Source of the DNA: Chloromonas sp. AAM2
Taxonomy: Eukaryota; Chlorophyta; Chlorophyceae; Chlamydomonadales; Chlamydomonadaceae
Assembly: GCA_004335635.1 (NCBI GenBank)
Contig: QAXH01006596.1
Coordinates: 46,143 to 82,408, forward strand
DNA: 36,266 nucleotides
Reading direction: 5' to 3'
Shown in pieces: positions 14,401 through 25,500 of the stretch. Position numbers and translations under genes: made by a program. The notes under the pieces are model-generated. The model ran no database searches. It was not told the origin of the DNA and worked only from the letters and a program-made list of their open reading frames with translations. Position 1 is the first letter of the stretch. Each line of letters begins with the position of its first letter.

Positions 14401-15702
14401 AGATGCAATAAGAATGGCAGACAAGAGACAGAAGAAGCCACCTGTGAAATCGACGAAGACCTGACCCACGCTTGCACACACTCCGTCATTGTGCAGGTTT
14501 GTTGTGGGCTGTGCCTCTTCCCCGGACGGGTTCAAATGGTCCAAGCGGGGCGTGGTGTTCGATCCTGTGGCGGCGGGGGCGGGGCCAGGGGACCATGATG
14601 AGAAGGGCGCGGCCGCCTGCAATGTGGTGCGTTGGACATTGGTCAATGGTGTGGTGCATGGGGCCCTGGGCCTGACAGATTAATGGGAACAAGAGCGTGC
14701 ATGGATGGATGGATCGCAGCGCAGAGGGCAGACAGTCTGTGTGAGAACGCAGCTGTGGAAAAGCAGGCACAGAATTGCACTCAACACAAAAGAGGAGGTA
14801 CCAATTCACAAAACCAGGAGCTCACCAGTTGCTGATATGCAAAACCTGTCATGAATCAGCTCATGGCATGAAGTCTGAACGTGGGCTGTTCACGCCCTAA
14901 AGGTTTGCCAAGTTGACTGGTCTGTTGATGTATTTGTTTTCTCAGGTGCGTGACGTAGACAACCGACAGTACTGCATGTTCTACGAAGCCGTTGCCGCCT
15001 GTGGCAGACGATCTATCGGGCTGGCCGTTAGCAAGGACGGCAACACCTGGAAACGCTGCCCAAGACCGGTCATGGAGCCCTGCCAACAGCCAGCAGCGAC
15101 AGCTGCTGCTCCAGCGCAGGCAGCACCTGAAGCAGCAAGCAGCCAGGGGGCGGGGACGGCGGCTGTCGGGTGGGACGCGGGGGCGGTGGGCGCACCGTGC
15201 GGAGTGTCCATGACGGCGGGGAAATGGAGGCTGTACTACGCGGGGAGACCGCAGGCAGCCACAGGTGAGGCGGTGAGGTGAAACTGATCAAAAGTACAAG
15301 CACGTGTGGCATGTGCACGTGTGGCATGTGCACGTGTGGCATGTGCACGTGTGGCATGTGCACGTGTGGCAGACGGGGCTGCCGCACAGGTTCAGGCAGG
15401 CCAAGCAAGCCATGCGCACCTGCGCCGCTGTGCAAAGTGAGTTGTCGTGGGATGGGTGCACATGTGTAGTCTAAACACGACTAAACATGTGTATCAACAC
15501 CCTCGAGTTGAATTCGGTCGAGTTGAAGTAGTGGGCTGTGGGCATCATGCTCCTCATTATTTCAAGTTTGTTCTGTTGTCACTGTTGTGTGGCTGCAGGC
15601 CCCTGGATGGGAGTTGGGCTGGCGCTCAGCTTGGAAGAGGGCGAGAAGTTTGAAAACGTACCAACCACATTCAGACGCGTGCCTGCGGGCACAGCAGCCT
15701 GA
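11413..15702 (+). CDS. Five-bladed beta-propeller glycosidase-like protein (arabinanase/levansucrase/invertase fold)
   Basis: Exons: 11413-11538, 11793-11904, 12090-12166, 12472-12555, 12804-12884, 13189-13389, 14223-14287, 14497-14626, 14946-15264 and 15599-15702. They sum to 433 codons including TGA, a 432-residue product. Repeated propeller signatures are visible: GSWDEGGVGHPV then RWFMWYSGR; ISKDGLRW; DWWTMDTCHVAVSDVQ then GIYWCFYAGGDYE; MSQDARNWARIEG with EWDALFVGNPQ; MRMYYHSWD, SSPDGFKWSKRG; QYCMFYEAV, VSKDGNTWKR; and KWRLYYAGRP, WMGVGLALS. The alternation of an aromatic (F/Y)YxG strand with a (S/K)xDGxxW turn is typical of GH32/43/62/68/130-like propellers. Plants and algae carry a single-domain version annotated as arabinanase/levansucrase/invertase-like. 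The substrate is unknown, and I cannot assign the catalytic acids with confidence. There is no signal peptide at this start. Donors at 11905 and 12167 are the weaker GTGGGT form and were chosen because they keep phase. A 15-bp G-box minisatellite lies in the last intron. Confidence 0.87.
13490..13700. repeat. Imperfect direct repeats in propeller-gene intron 6
   Basis: Variants of CCCATGTGGGGCCATG recur at about 13495, 13580, 13630 and 13665 inside the 833-bp intron 13390-14222. They are diverged and look like an old minisatellite. Confidence 0.5.
15301..15370. repeat. 15-bp minisatellite with a CACGTG core
   Basis: The unit CACGTGTGGCATGTG occurs four times in full (15301, 15316, 15331, 15346) plus a 10-bp partial copy. 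It lies inside the last intron (15265-15598) of the propeller gene. Each unit carries CACGTG (G-box palindrome), and each unit junction makes GTGCAC. Confidence 0.97.
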
Positions 15703-15743
15703 TGTTTACGTTGAAGTTTTTTGAACGGTACAAAAAGATGTCT

Positions 15744-15761
15744 GCCAGTTCTGGGACAATT
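15744..15761 (+). repeat. Dispersed short element, copy 2
   Basis: GCCAGTTCTGGGACAATT lies 42 bp after the stop codon of the propeller gene. An A-rich sequence, CAAAAAGATGTCT, precedes it; the sequence before copy 3 is similar. Confidence 0.85.
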
Positions 15762-16259
15762 CGACGGGTTCATGTGGTGAATGTCCGTGTGCCCTGTTGT
15801 GTTGCCTGACGGGAACTGTTGTGTGTGAGTACTGCCCGCTCAAGTGCTCCAGTTACGCTGCGATCACCCACACTCAAGGCCTGGGTCTTTCCTATAGTCG
15901 TAGTCAATAACAGGATTCACCACAGTCACGATCACAATACCAGAACTCCTGACACCGTAGTACGGTAATGCTACCGGGGTTTGACAGTTGTTTGCTAGTG
16001 GGGTTGAGACAATTCTTGCGTCCGACTAGAATGTCCTTTCTAAGACTACAACATGTCCTCTCCTGTGTTGTTGTGAATTGTGCTCGCACCCTCTACCACA
16101 TGTATCTGTTAGCAGCAATCAACGGCCTGGGGTCCATCCATTGCAGCTATGATGTTGACACGGTCTTGCAGTGCTTGCTGGCACACTTGCCTGATACTCC
16201 AGCAACCTTGAAAGCTGGTGTTGGTGTGGCGCTAGATGGGTTGGTGTGGTGCTGGGCGG

Positions 16260-16302
16260 GGGTGTTCGAATAACAGGCCAGGTGTCCGAATAACAGACCA
16301 GA
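16260..16302. repeat. 21-bp imperfect tandem duplication
   Basis: GTGTTCGAATAACAGGCCA is followed directly by GTGTCCGAATAACAGACCA. It lies in the non-coding stretch after the propeller gene. Confidence 0.85.
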
Positions 16303-19300
16303 GCTAATGACCTGCACAGTTCATCGACGCTGTTGTGCTTGTGTTGATGGATGGCAGCCGTTCCACGCTGTCCGGGCCTCTTTATTTATGATCAGCTGCC
16401 ATGTTCATGCACCTCTTTGCTGCACACGAACTGTCAAAATCACCTTAGCTGTCACCACCATGCGTGGACAGGAGGAGCCTGTCTTCACTGGCTATCAAGG
16501 CAGCCCAGGAGAAGTGCTGGATTGCATGCTATAGCTTTGAGTGAGATCTGAGCACGCAGGCCTGGGTCTCCAAGGATTGCCTAGGCCAGCCAGGGGAAGC
16601 ACAGTCCCAGTTCCGTGTGCAGGGTTATTGAGTGGCCGAACTGGCACACAAGGCGATGGAGCACACGAGTAGCAAGTCCACACAGAGGCGAGAGCACAAG
16701 TGTGCCTCACTGAGTCAGCAGAGGCGGCCCCTGTGGTGGTCACCCCATGGATTGAAGTCATTGCTGGGTACTGCTGTACTATGTCTCAGCTCACAATGGA
16801 GTTGTAGCCATGCGGGGCCTGAAGGGGAAATGCTTTTCAAACGTAAAGGAGCCCAGCTGCAAGAGACGAGATGACTTTAAAACATAATAATATCGTGTAG
16901 TTTATTATCAACCATGTTATCACCAGAGAGCTGCACATCCTGGTTTGCCTGCTTCGTGCGCTGTTATGCACATCACTTGAAGGTAGAGGTAGACCACCAA
17001 CTCGACCACAAGGATGCTACAACTGTACCACAACATGTAATGGGAATCCCACCGTGGTCAGCAGCCGTTAGTCACCACTGCAGTGGTCACTCTACAAACT
17101 GCCTTTCGAAAGCACCCCGTTCAGGAAAGCAAATGCCAGTTGATCACTGTGGCGGTTTTAGACCCACTGAACTTACCAGTATTTGTCATATAAATGCTTG
17201 CATGGGTAGTCCAAAAACGAGCACTGCCTACGTAACTAGCACTACTGTGGCGGCCTCCGGCTAACCGCCATCAACTTGCCAAGCTACATTGTGGCGGCCT
17301 CCCTTTGGTTTGGTTGTAAATCTTGGTTTTGGTACCAGCAGCGCCCTGTCTACCAGTCACGTGTGTGTAATAAGTATCAACGTTTTCCAACACCTTTCGA
17401 GAATGCAGAATAAACTAAACTGACTGGACAACGAGGTATAATGGACACCTGCGGCTGCCTTAATAATGCGCAAGTGCAAACGAGCACGGAAGTCGACCCA
17501 GCTGAGCACGCTGTTGGATGATGCGCTGAGGCCAACGAGCCGAGCACTTTCCCATCGCGAAGTGCGCAATCGCAATGCTTTCGTTGGACAGGCTGAGTCC
17601 TCGTCTGGATTTCGTCGGAGGGCCAAACTCTCGTCGGACCCACAAAATTCAGGTGTCGGGCAGGTGTTAATGACAAATGAATGAAAGTGAAATTGACGAA
17701 GCAAAGTGGGAAAATCGAAGGCCACCACAATCGAAGAGCTGTACTAGGTGGACATGGTACGGAGCAGACAGCCCGTCTGAAACCTATGCGGATCTTGAAT
17801 TGCTGAAGACCGCTGGGGACGCTCACTCCTTGTCCCAAGTTGACATGCCACCTGCTTGCCTCTGCAACAGTAGGATGCAGCTTCAAGCCTAACTTGATGA
17901 TCGGTTGGACTTGAATGATGCTGAGATTGGTCGTAACGCCATGTTCCTTCTCTATTCCCATCGCGCAAGCAGAATGCTGTCGGGTGCTGTCGGCACTTGG
18001 GCGCGGCACTTGACAGGTGTCGTATTGACAGGTCTTGACGGCCTGACAGTTTGAGGTGAGCGAAAAAGAAAAGTCATTATGCCTATGAGTTCTTTGAGCA
18101 CGTAAGAAGCGTCGGCAGCCTGTAGACTGCTTCATTCTTCCGCAACCGCCGAAAAGAATAAGAATACAAAGGTGATCATCGCGTCAGCCAGTGACACGAT
18201 CATCATAAAACTTGATCAATCGCATTCAGCTGTGGCCTGGCGACTTGCAAGCATGGCATTTGCCATTCCATGCGCAGGCTGCGAGCTTGTCGGCAAGTGG
18301 GCCGCAACGTCGCGTCGGAGAAGTGCCATCGCAGCTGGGCGACTGCCGGTGTGTAGATGGTAGCGATGCTGAATGGTACATAAAATACACAGCAGCCTCA
18401 ACGGCGAGGCAGCGACAACGCAGCGAACCTCTACAGAGGGTCGATGCTGACTTTCCTGGCCTGTCAAGCTGGTGTCGGAATTTGTCGACCACACGACCAC
18501 AGACTTCACAGCACTGCTCTACCTTGATGCCTGCAGGCCTTACGGCTGGAGATTGCCCTCTACTGGCCTCTGCCAGTCGTCTGGTATCGTGTTTCGTGAC
18601 AGGTGTGGTGCAGATTTGCAGACCAGGACAAGTCCTGCACTAGGGGTTGGCGGTGCCTGTTGTGCGTGACTGAGTTTTACCCATTACTATGGCAGCACAC
18701 ATCATCTGCAGCAGGGTAGCAGAGATGTTTGTGGCCAGCAATCATGGACTAGCCAGCCACTGCAATGGAATAGCCAAGAGCATCTGTCTATTCCTGACAA
18801 GGTCTGATTTCATAACCTGAAAACATTCTGCGTTTAACAATGACAAACATTGGAAGCAGACCTCTGTTCTTAGACACAAGGCGGAAATAAGAGGTTGGGG
18901 ACAGTATCTTTTGTACCAGGTATTCAACGTTAGCACCATTGGATATGGGCACCGCCTTGACCTACCCTGAGCAAGATAGCAAAGCGAACGAAAAGCAGGC
19001 AACTGGTTGACCTTCAGGGTTCAGGAACACAAGTGTCCAGAACATCTGCTTGGTATATTTGGAATACAGTTGCATACTAACCATGTTTGCAGCAATGGCA
19101 GAGTTTGCACAAACGTGAATCAGGCATGTGTCAATGTGTGGAGTGAAGAAGCAGACTGAGCAATAGCAGAGATGGGAAACGTGGTTCAGACATGCGCGAA
19201 CATTTGACAGTCTGGTGGCATCGCACGAGCGGACTGTCCAGGCGTCAGCCCTGCTGCGGCCTGTCTACACCAGAATTGTAGCAACAAGTGATGCCGAACA

Positions 19301-19462
19301 GTGTGTGACTGTTTCATTTGGTCTTATCTCAACGCACGCCTGTGAGACACGACTTGGGTTTGCATTGTTCTTACCTCGAGAATAACATCGCTCTTTACTG
19401 AAGCTAACGTCCAAACAGATGTACTGTAGGGTAAAACGATGACTGTATTGGCACACGCATGG

Positions 19463-19469
19463 TATATGA
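19463..19469 (+). promoter_or_regulatory. TATA-like element before the GT2 gene
   Basis: TATATGA lies 68 bp upstream of the proposed ATG at 19537. The element is weak support for transcription starting at about 19490, and it would be irrelevant if the first exon lies further upstream. Confidence 0.25.
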
Positions 19470-19536
19470 TTGAATCTCTTTCTCAGACTGAGATGCTGAC
19501 CCTCATTGGTGAAGCATCACTGCGGTGCAGGTCACC

Positions 19537-22500
19537 ATGTTTTTCTACATTATCATGGGCGGCCTCTTCACGCTGTACGGGTCGGATCTGCTGGCCCACG
19601 TGATCATATCCGTCATAGCACGTGCCAGGGAGATTCAGGCGGCCGTGGCCGTCAAGCGCGAGCGCAAGAGGGAGGCCAAGCACAGAGCCGCTATTTCAAC
19701 CATTGAGGAGCCCAAGCCTGGAAAGTTCGCCTTTGGAAACGAAAGCATGGTGGCCATTCACAAGGTGAATGTAACAGGACAATTCCACAAAAGGGTGGTG
19801 ATTGTACCACGTCTTGTTCTCTGAAAGCAAAGTCTTGTCTGCAGCATTGACGGGTGCTCTAGCTGCATTACAAATGAATGTGTGTCGTTTTTGCGCAGGG
19901 CGAGGTCAAAGCCAACCCTATGCCAGCCATCAAGACAGGCACTGGTGGTAAAGAGGCAGGCAGTAAAGCTGCATCTGATGAGGAGGAGGCAGTGGCTGCT
20001 GCGCCCGCCTCCCCTTCTTCCACACCTCAAGCTCCGCCGTGCCCCGAGCCCCATCAACGACTGGTAAGAAACGCTTGGATCATCTTGTCCAAAAAGCCAT
20101 CTGGCTCTGCATGTTATGTCAGAAGTACATGCGTTGAGGAAGCATTGGGCGAGGTCATAGCGCCCAACGTCAGATTACGACACAGGCTATGAATTGCAGG
20201 CAGATAATGGATGTGTGCTGGTTGTTAGCTGAGGCGTACACCTTAAGTGTCATCTTCACAGCCTCCTCGCAAAATTTGTGCCATGCTTTCAGTGTCTGCA
20301 CATGCATGCATGCATGCATGCATGCATGTGAGCGACAGTGCCATGTCTGTTCTGGATGTTCCGAAACCCTGGACCTTCCACATCTTGCATGGCAGTTTTG
20401 ACTCCCCAGTTCTGAGCTATTCCAGGCGAATAAAAAAAAGGTGCAGGCGAATAAAATTTTGCATGGTGCTGTATCAATGCGTAGGCGAACACGAAGTCTG
20501 ATGTCGCGACGCTCGTGCTCCTTCACCTTCAGCGGGAGGAGCGTTCGCCCTACCCGACAGCTCTCACCCCGTCCACGCCTCGTCACGATGAGCTCGTCGC
20601 AAATCCTTACGCCAGTGCGCCGTCTTCGCCGTACTGCCAGGACGACAGGGACAACACTACTGGCAGCACATCCCGCACCAATCCTTTGCTTAGCCGATCC
20701 AGTACTGACGGGGACATCACGGGCACGACCACGTCTTCTCTCAGACAACATCGCAGCCGTATGATTTGCAAGTCCGTGGACCATTCTCGTAACTCTAGCG
20801 TCGGCTCTCCCGTGTCAGGTATAGCTGGCAACGGCTGCATGCGATTGAATCCGTCACGTTTTGTGTCGTTCTGGTTTGCTACGGGAATATCGCGAGGTTC
20901 GCGATGGGTTTGCCCGTGCGCGCTTATTAGCAAGCATTCATTGCAGCCCAGCATGCCACCATCGTGGGCAACTGTCACCGCGCTGCGCCCTGTTCACCCT
21001 TTTATTTCAATTGGCGCAGGACCGTCATCATCCGAGATAACCGGCAATGAAGCTTCAGAAGCAGCCGATGTCGTCGTGCCCAGTTCTGAAGGTCAGGCCG
21101 CAGCCACCACTGCCAAAGATGTCACCAGGTAAGGGATTAAACAGAAGAATCAAGCAATGATCGGCGATCATGGTTTTAATATCACGGAGCAGGCTGCTGG
21201 CGTCACTGTCCAGAATTCGAATTTAGGCTTTTCTCAGTTTTCGGCCCTGTCTTGTCCTCAACTGTAGCAGTACGCCGAGCGCCCCACCCACGCCCACAGA
21301 GGAATCCTCCAGCCCCGATCTCAAAGCCTCAGCCGTCCCAACATCCGATCCCGCAACGCCAGGCAGACTAGCAGTGGCGGTTGCTCTGACGAGAGGCGCA
21401 GGCACTGACGCAGCCCCAGTCGTCATTCCACTGACCCCAGCCGCCCAAGCTCTTGAACTCACACCCGGCACAGCTGCGGCTGCAAAGCCCTACGGCTGGG
21501 GCTTTGGCAGCGGAATGTTCTCTGGCTCCAAGCCGTCAGTATCGCTTCCCAGCAGTGGTGGCTCCCTTGTCTCCGTTCCGAGCTCATGCATCTCAACAGA
21601 CATCATCATCAAGGCTGAATTGGTTACTATGAAACAGCAGGTGGGTGAGCTGTCACCACTAAGAGCGAGCGAAGAAATTGGAAGTGCATAATGGGTTGGA
21701 CGTGATTGCCAGGTCGCCAAACCCCTGCGAACTTGGCCTGCCATGACTCCCAGATCAACCTCTGGGTGAAAGTCAGCACCTCAAACCTGTTGCGACCAGT
21801 GAGTCGTTTCAAACTGTTCAACTTGATCCATATTCACGGGCGTTTGTGCAGGTCAAGGGTAAGAAGCCCATGTTCAGTTTCAAGGAGGGGGTGGAGTGTC
21901 TGGAGCATGACACGGAGCTGGCCTGGCCCTTGCCCATCGAGGACTACCCACTGGTGCTCATCCAGGCACGCTACCCCTTTTCTTAGGCATCCAGGCAGGG
22001 CAAGCATAAGCCCCTTTTTGTAAGCATTCAAAAGTGTTTGCAAGTGCTTTTAAAGACCGTCAGTGAGAAAAGCCCAGACGGAGAGTTGCAGTCAAGCTTT
22101 TGCCTGATTAATATGGGATCTGAGCGTCACTGCTGAGCCTTCCATGCTTTGTGCTCAATTCGTTATGTTGTAGAGTTGCTGGCGCCAACTGCCAGGGGCT
22201 AATCTGCGCAGGACGACAGCCTGCCTGTACCAGGGTACCACAGGTGTGATGGTCTGACATGTGATCGCGTGTACTGCGCCCATGTGTGCTCAGGTGCCCA
22301 TGTACAACGAGGAGGCCCATGCTGCGTTGATTGTGGAGCGCTGCTGCGCCATCGCCTGGCCCCGCACACGCGTCCTCATACAGGCAAGACATCGGATGAG
22401 GCAATAAACAAGTGTGGCTCAAGCAGCTAACCCATCTCTCTGTTCAGTTGCACTCCCACCACTGGGCAAAACTGCTAATAGCTGTGATGTCAAGCCTTGT

Positions 22501-25500
22501 AATGCAAAGCTATACTGCATCACCATCAGTAAGGACTGCTGGGTGTGTGGGTGGGGGATGCCGATGCCCAAGGCACGTACGTCAAGCAGCATGTACTTCA
22601 AGCAGCATGTCCACCCAATGCAGGTGCTTGATGATTCGACCAAGGCTCATATTCGAGAGAAGGTGGATGCGGCAGCTGTGGCGTGCATGGAGGCAGGGCA
22701 CCCAGTGCAGGTGCGAATCACGCTAGGATTGGGGCACGCGTCGCCCGGCGCGAGGTCACTGCACGCCTACAGGCAACAGTCTGGCACTGCGCGCAGGCCA
22801 TCGCTGTATAACAATCGGCGTTACCTCCTGGAGAGGACGGATTACGGCATGCCCATGGGCAACAGCTTCGAATTGCGCATCACACCTCGCAGGTGCTGCG
22901 TCGTACCAACCGCCAGGGCTTTAAAGCTGGTGCGATGGTGGCCGGTCTGGAGCACGTCGCGCCCATGGGTTTCAAGTACTGTGCGATCTTCGATGCGGAC
23001 TTCGAGCCGCCTCGTGACTTCTTGCTCGAGACCATTGGACCGCTGGAGGGGGATGACCATTTGGGTTTTGTCCAGACGCGCTGGCACAATCCGCACAAGT
23101 CGTTTCTCACATGGGCACAGGTAAGGCACTCAGCAGCCGTGATGCCATTGCGACAGTTCAAACGTCCAGCAGTCGTCCTTCACATCGCTGGTCGGATAGC
23201 TCGGTCATTCGCTGGTCTGCTCGCAGAAATGCGTTTGCCCTTCAACTCACGGCACTCGGTCAATCACTGGTCTGCTCGCATTTGCTGGTCTGCTTGTAGA
23301 AAGTCAACCTGGGATTCCACTTTGATGTGGAGCAGAGGTGCCGGTCCTTCATGGGATGGTTCTTCAACTTCAACGGGACAGCTGGCGTGTGGCGAATCCA
23401 GGTAGGCTAGGGTGAGCATTGAGTTGACTTGAGGCTTGGGTCTGAGTCTTGTTACCAGTGGTACGTGCACTGCTTTGTGATATTCAAGGTGTTCTGCAAG
23501 AGCAGGACAATGTACAAGCCTTACGACAGTGCGACGGTGCTTGTTTAGGCCATTGAGGAGGCTGGCGGTTGGGAAACCGACACGGTGGTTGAGGACATGG
23601 ACCTCAGCCTGCGCGCATACCTCGCGGGGTGGCGGGGCTTGTACCTGCCGCACGTGGGCTGTGTCAACGAGGTGCCGGACGACCTCAGCACGTACAAGAC
23701 ACAGCAGTACAGGTAGTTACAACTACTGGTTGGCACGATTGCATTGGTCGGAACGGCCGCAGGCATGCCCCCTTGCACCAGTACCAAAGCCGAGGAGGCA
23801 TAACGAGTGTTGAACAGCTGACGTGGTGTATGTGGGTGCTTGTATGTGAACTCAAACAGAACGCGGTAAGCAGCCTTGGCGAGTGCCACGTGTACCAATG
23901 AACCAAACCACGTGTCTCACCACGTGTGCCTGCGCTGCAGGTGGTTGTGTGGGCCCATGCAAATTCTGACCAAGGCGTTTTTGACGATCTGGCGTGCCAA
24001 GAACGTCCCCTTGCGCCTGAGGCTCAACTGCTACTGGTTCTTTGCACGGTGAGGTTTACACTAGCCACTGCCCATGTACCTTCGCACCATTGCTTCTGTG
24101 TTGTATGTATGTTTCACGGGCAGCAGTGTGGTCTTGGCCAGCGTTTTGTTTAGGCAGGCAGGCAGGCCAAAACATCCATTGCAAGCACGTAAACGGAACT
24201 AGTACACAATGTCTGTGTAGCAGGCACTTACAACCACAGCCGTGTTTTTTGCATTTAAACCTCCTCACACATCCGCTCACACACATCCACTTCCTGATTC
24301 CAGGTACGTGCTGTTTGCCGTCATCACCCTGGCGGTGCTGCTGGTGCCCCCCATCGCGCTCTGGATCGACCGGTGGCACTGGAGGTGGCCAGAGATCTTC
24401 TTCTGCGCCTCGATCAACTTCGCTCTGGTGGTGTTCCTGTGAGTTGGGCGCTTCTTGCTCACACCTGTATACAGAGAATGCATTTAGATGCACACACGCT
24501 GCGTCGAGTAGCAGTGCACTGTATACCAAGTTGCAAAAACAGGTAGGACGAGCTCATACTCGCCGGCGTTGCACTCTTCCTGTTGTCTTGTGCAATACTA
24601 TGCCAACCAGGCGTTCAATCTTCAGGTGTTCATGTGTTCAGTTCATAAAACGTTCTTGTGTGATGTCACCGTTACCCTGTTGCTGCATGTTCAGATGCAG
24701 ATTGCAGTAACAGTTGTGGGAGTCGCTGGTATCACATATTTTCTGTTCCGTTTCTTTCTGCCACCTGCATTCTTTTAAATTGAAACCTACATCAGGAGCT
24801 TGGACCATTAAGGTGGACCCTTGACCCATGCCTGACCGTCCCCTCAGGTACATCACGCCCTGGTCCATCGCCTACATGCTCTTTAGCGTGGCCACCGGGT
24901 ACTTCAAGGTGTGACCTCGTGCCTTGATAACAACCGCATGTGTCTGGCTAACCATGTAGACAATAGCAAAGGGAAGGTTGCCTGCAAGACCCTTGCACAA
25001 CACGCACTCTTATTGATATCTCACAGCGCACACGAGGTTACGATTCTCATTCGTACACATCACATCACCATTGAGGGATCTTCAGCTCAACCAAATGATG
25101 CCAGTGTCTGCGCAGGCCTGGGCTATGCTGGGCGGGCTGCTTGGGTCACAGAAGAGCAAGAGCTGGAAGGTAGGACTGATCAGCCTACATCAGTCCCACA
25201 TGCACGCTGATGTGAAGTACAAGTGCATGTGACCTCATGACGTGCACCCTGCCAGCCTTCCCCTTGGCCATCGGCAACACTCCCGTGACAGAGGCCAGGG
25301 CTGACCTGTCATGCAGTTGGTCCACCGGCCATGCAAGTGTGCACTGATCCTCTTACTCACCTTGGTACATAGGAAGCGACACGGCTTTGGTTGTGTGGTC
25401 ACACTACTGGCATTGTGTCACGTGGTGCAATCTGTGATCACACTATTGTGTCACGTTGTGCAGGTGACGACCAAGAAGGGTGCACAGGCAGATGCCGGGC

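Larger units (their letters stand above)
15703..19536. other. Gene-poor stretch between the propeller gene and the GT2 gene
   Basis: No exon is supported with confidence. From 15703 the sequence is probably propeller-gene 3' UTR, although the first plus-strand TGTAA motifs appear late (17036-17040, 17315-17319 and about 17366). A copy of a dispersed short element is at 15744-15761, and a 21-bp imperfect direct repeat at about 16260-16302. From about 17460 to 18500 the sequence becomes visibly CpG-rich, unlike the TG/CA-rich surroundings. This part holds a 72-residue plus-strand frame (17466-17684) and a 252-codon minus-strand frame (17377-18135), neither with a recognisable motif. The 5' leader or promoter of the GT2 gene should lie at the right end. 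Confidence 0.55.

Noticed and set aside
17466..17684. 72-residue plus-strand frame as the first exon of the GT2 gene
   Set aside because: No splice path of matching phase to 19531 or 19537 could be shown, and the 2-kb gap has no supporting exon. It is kept only as an open question.
20170..20784. 204-codon minus-strand open frame
   Set aside because: It runs antisense through a GT2 exon (20533-20818) and its intron, and has no conserved motif. It is a shadow of GC-rich coding sequence.
21641..21646. Donor at 21641 (CAG|GTGGGT) for the GT2 exon starting at 21268
   Set aside because: It would enter the next exon (21713) in the wrong phase and hit a stop. The donor 4 nt later (GTGAGC at 21645) keeps the frame through SQINLWVKVSTSNLLRP into VKGKKPMF.
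24690..24778. Hydrophobic frame (MQIAVTVVGVAGITYFLFRF...) as an extra GT2 membrane exon
   Set aside because: It lies in the intron 24439-24847, ends in a stop, and the flanking exons join directly in phase (VVFL|YITPWS).
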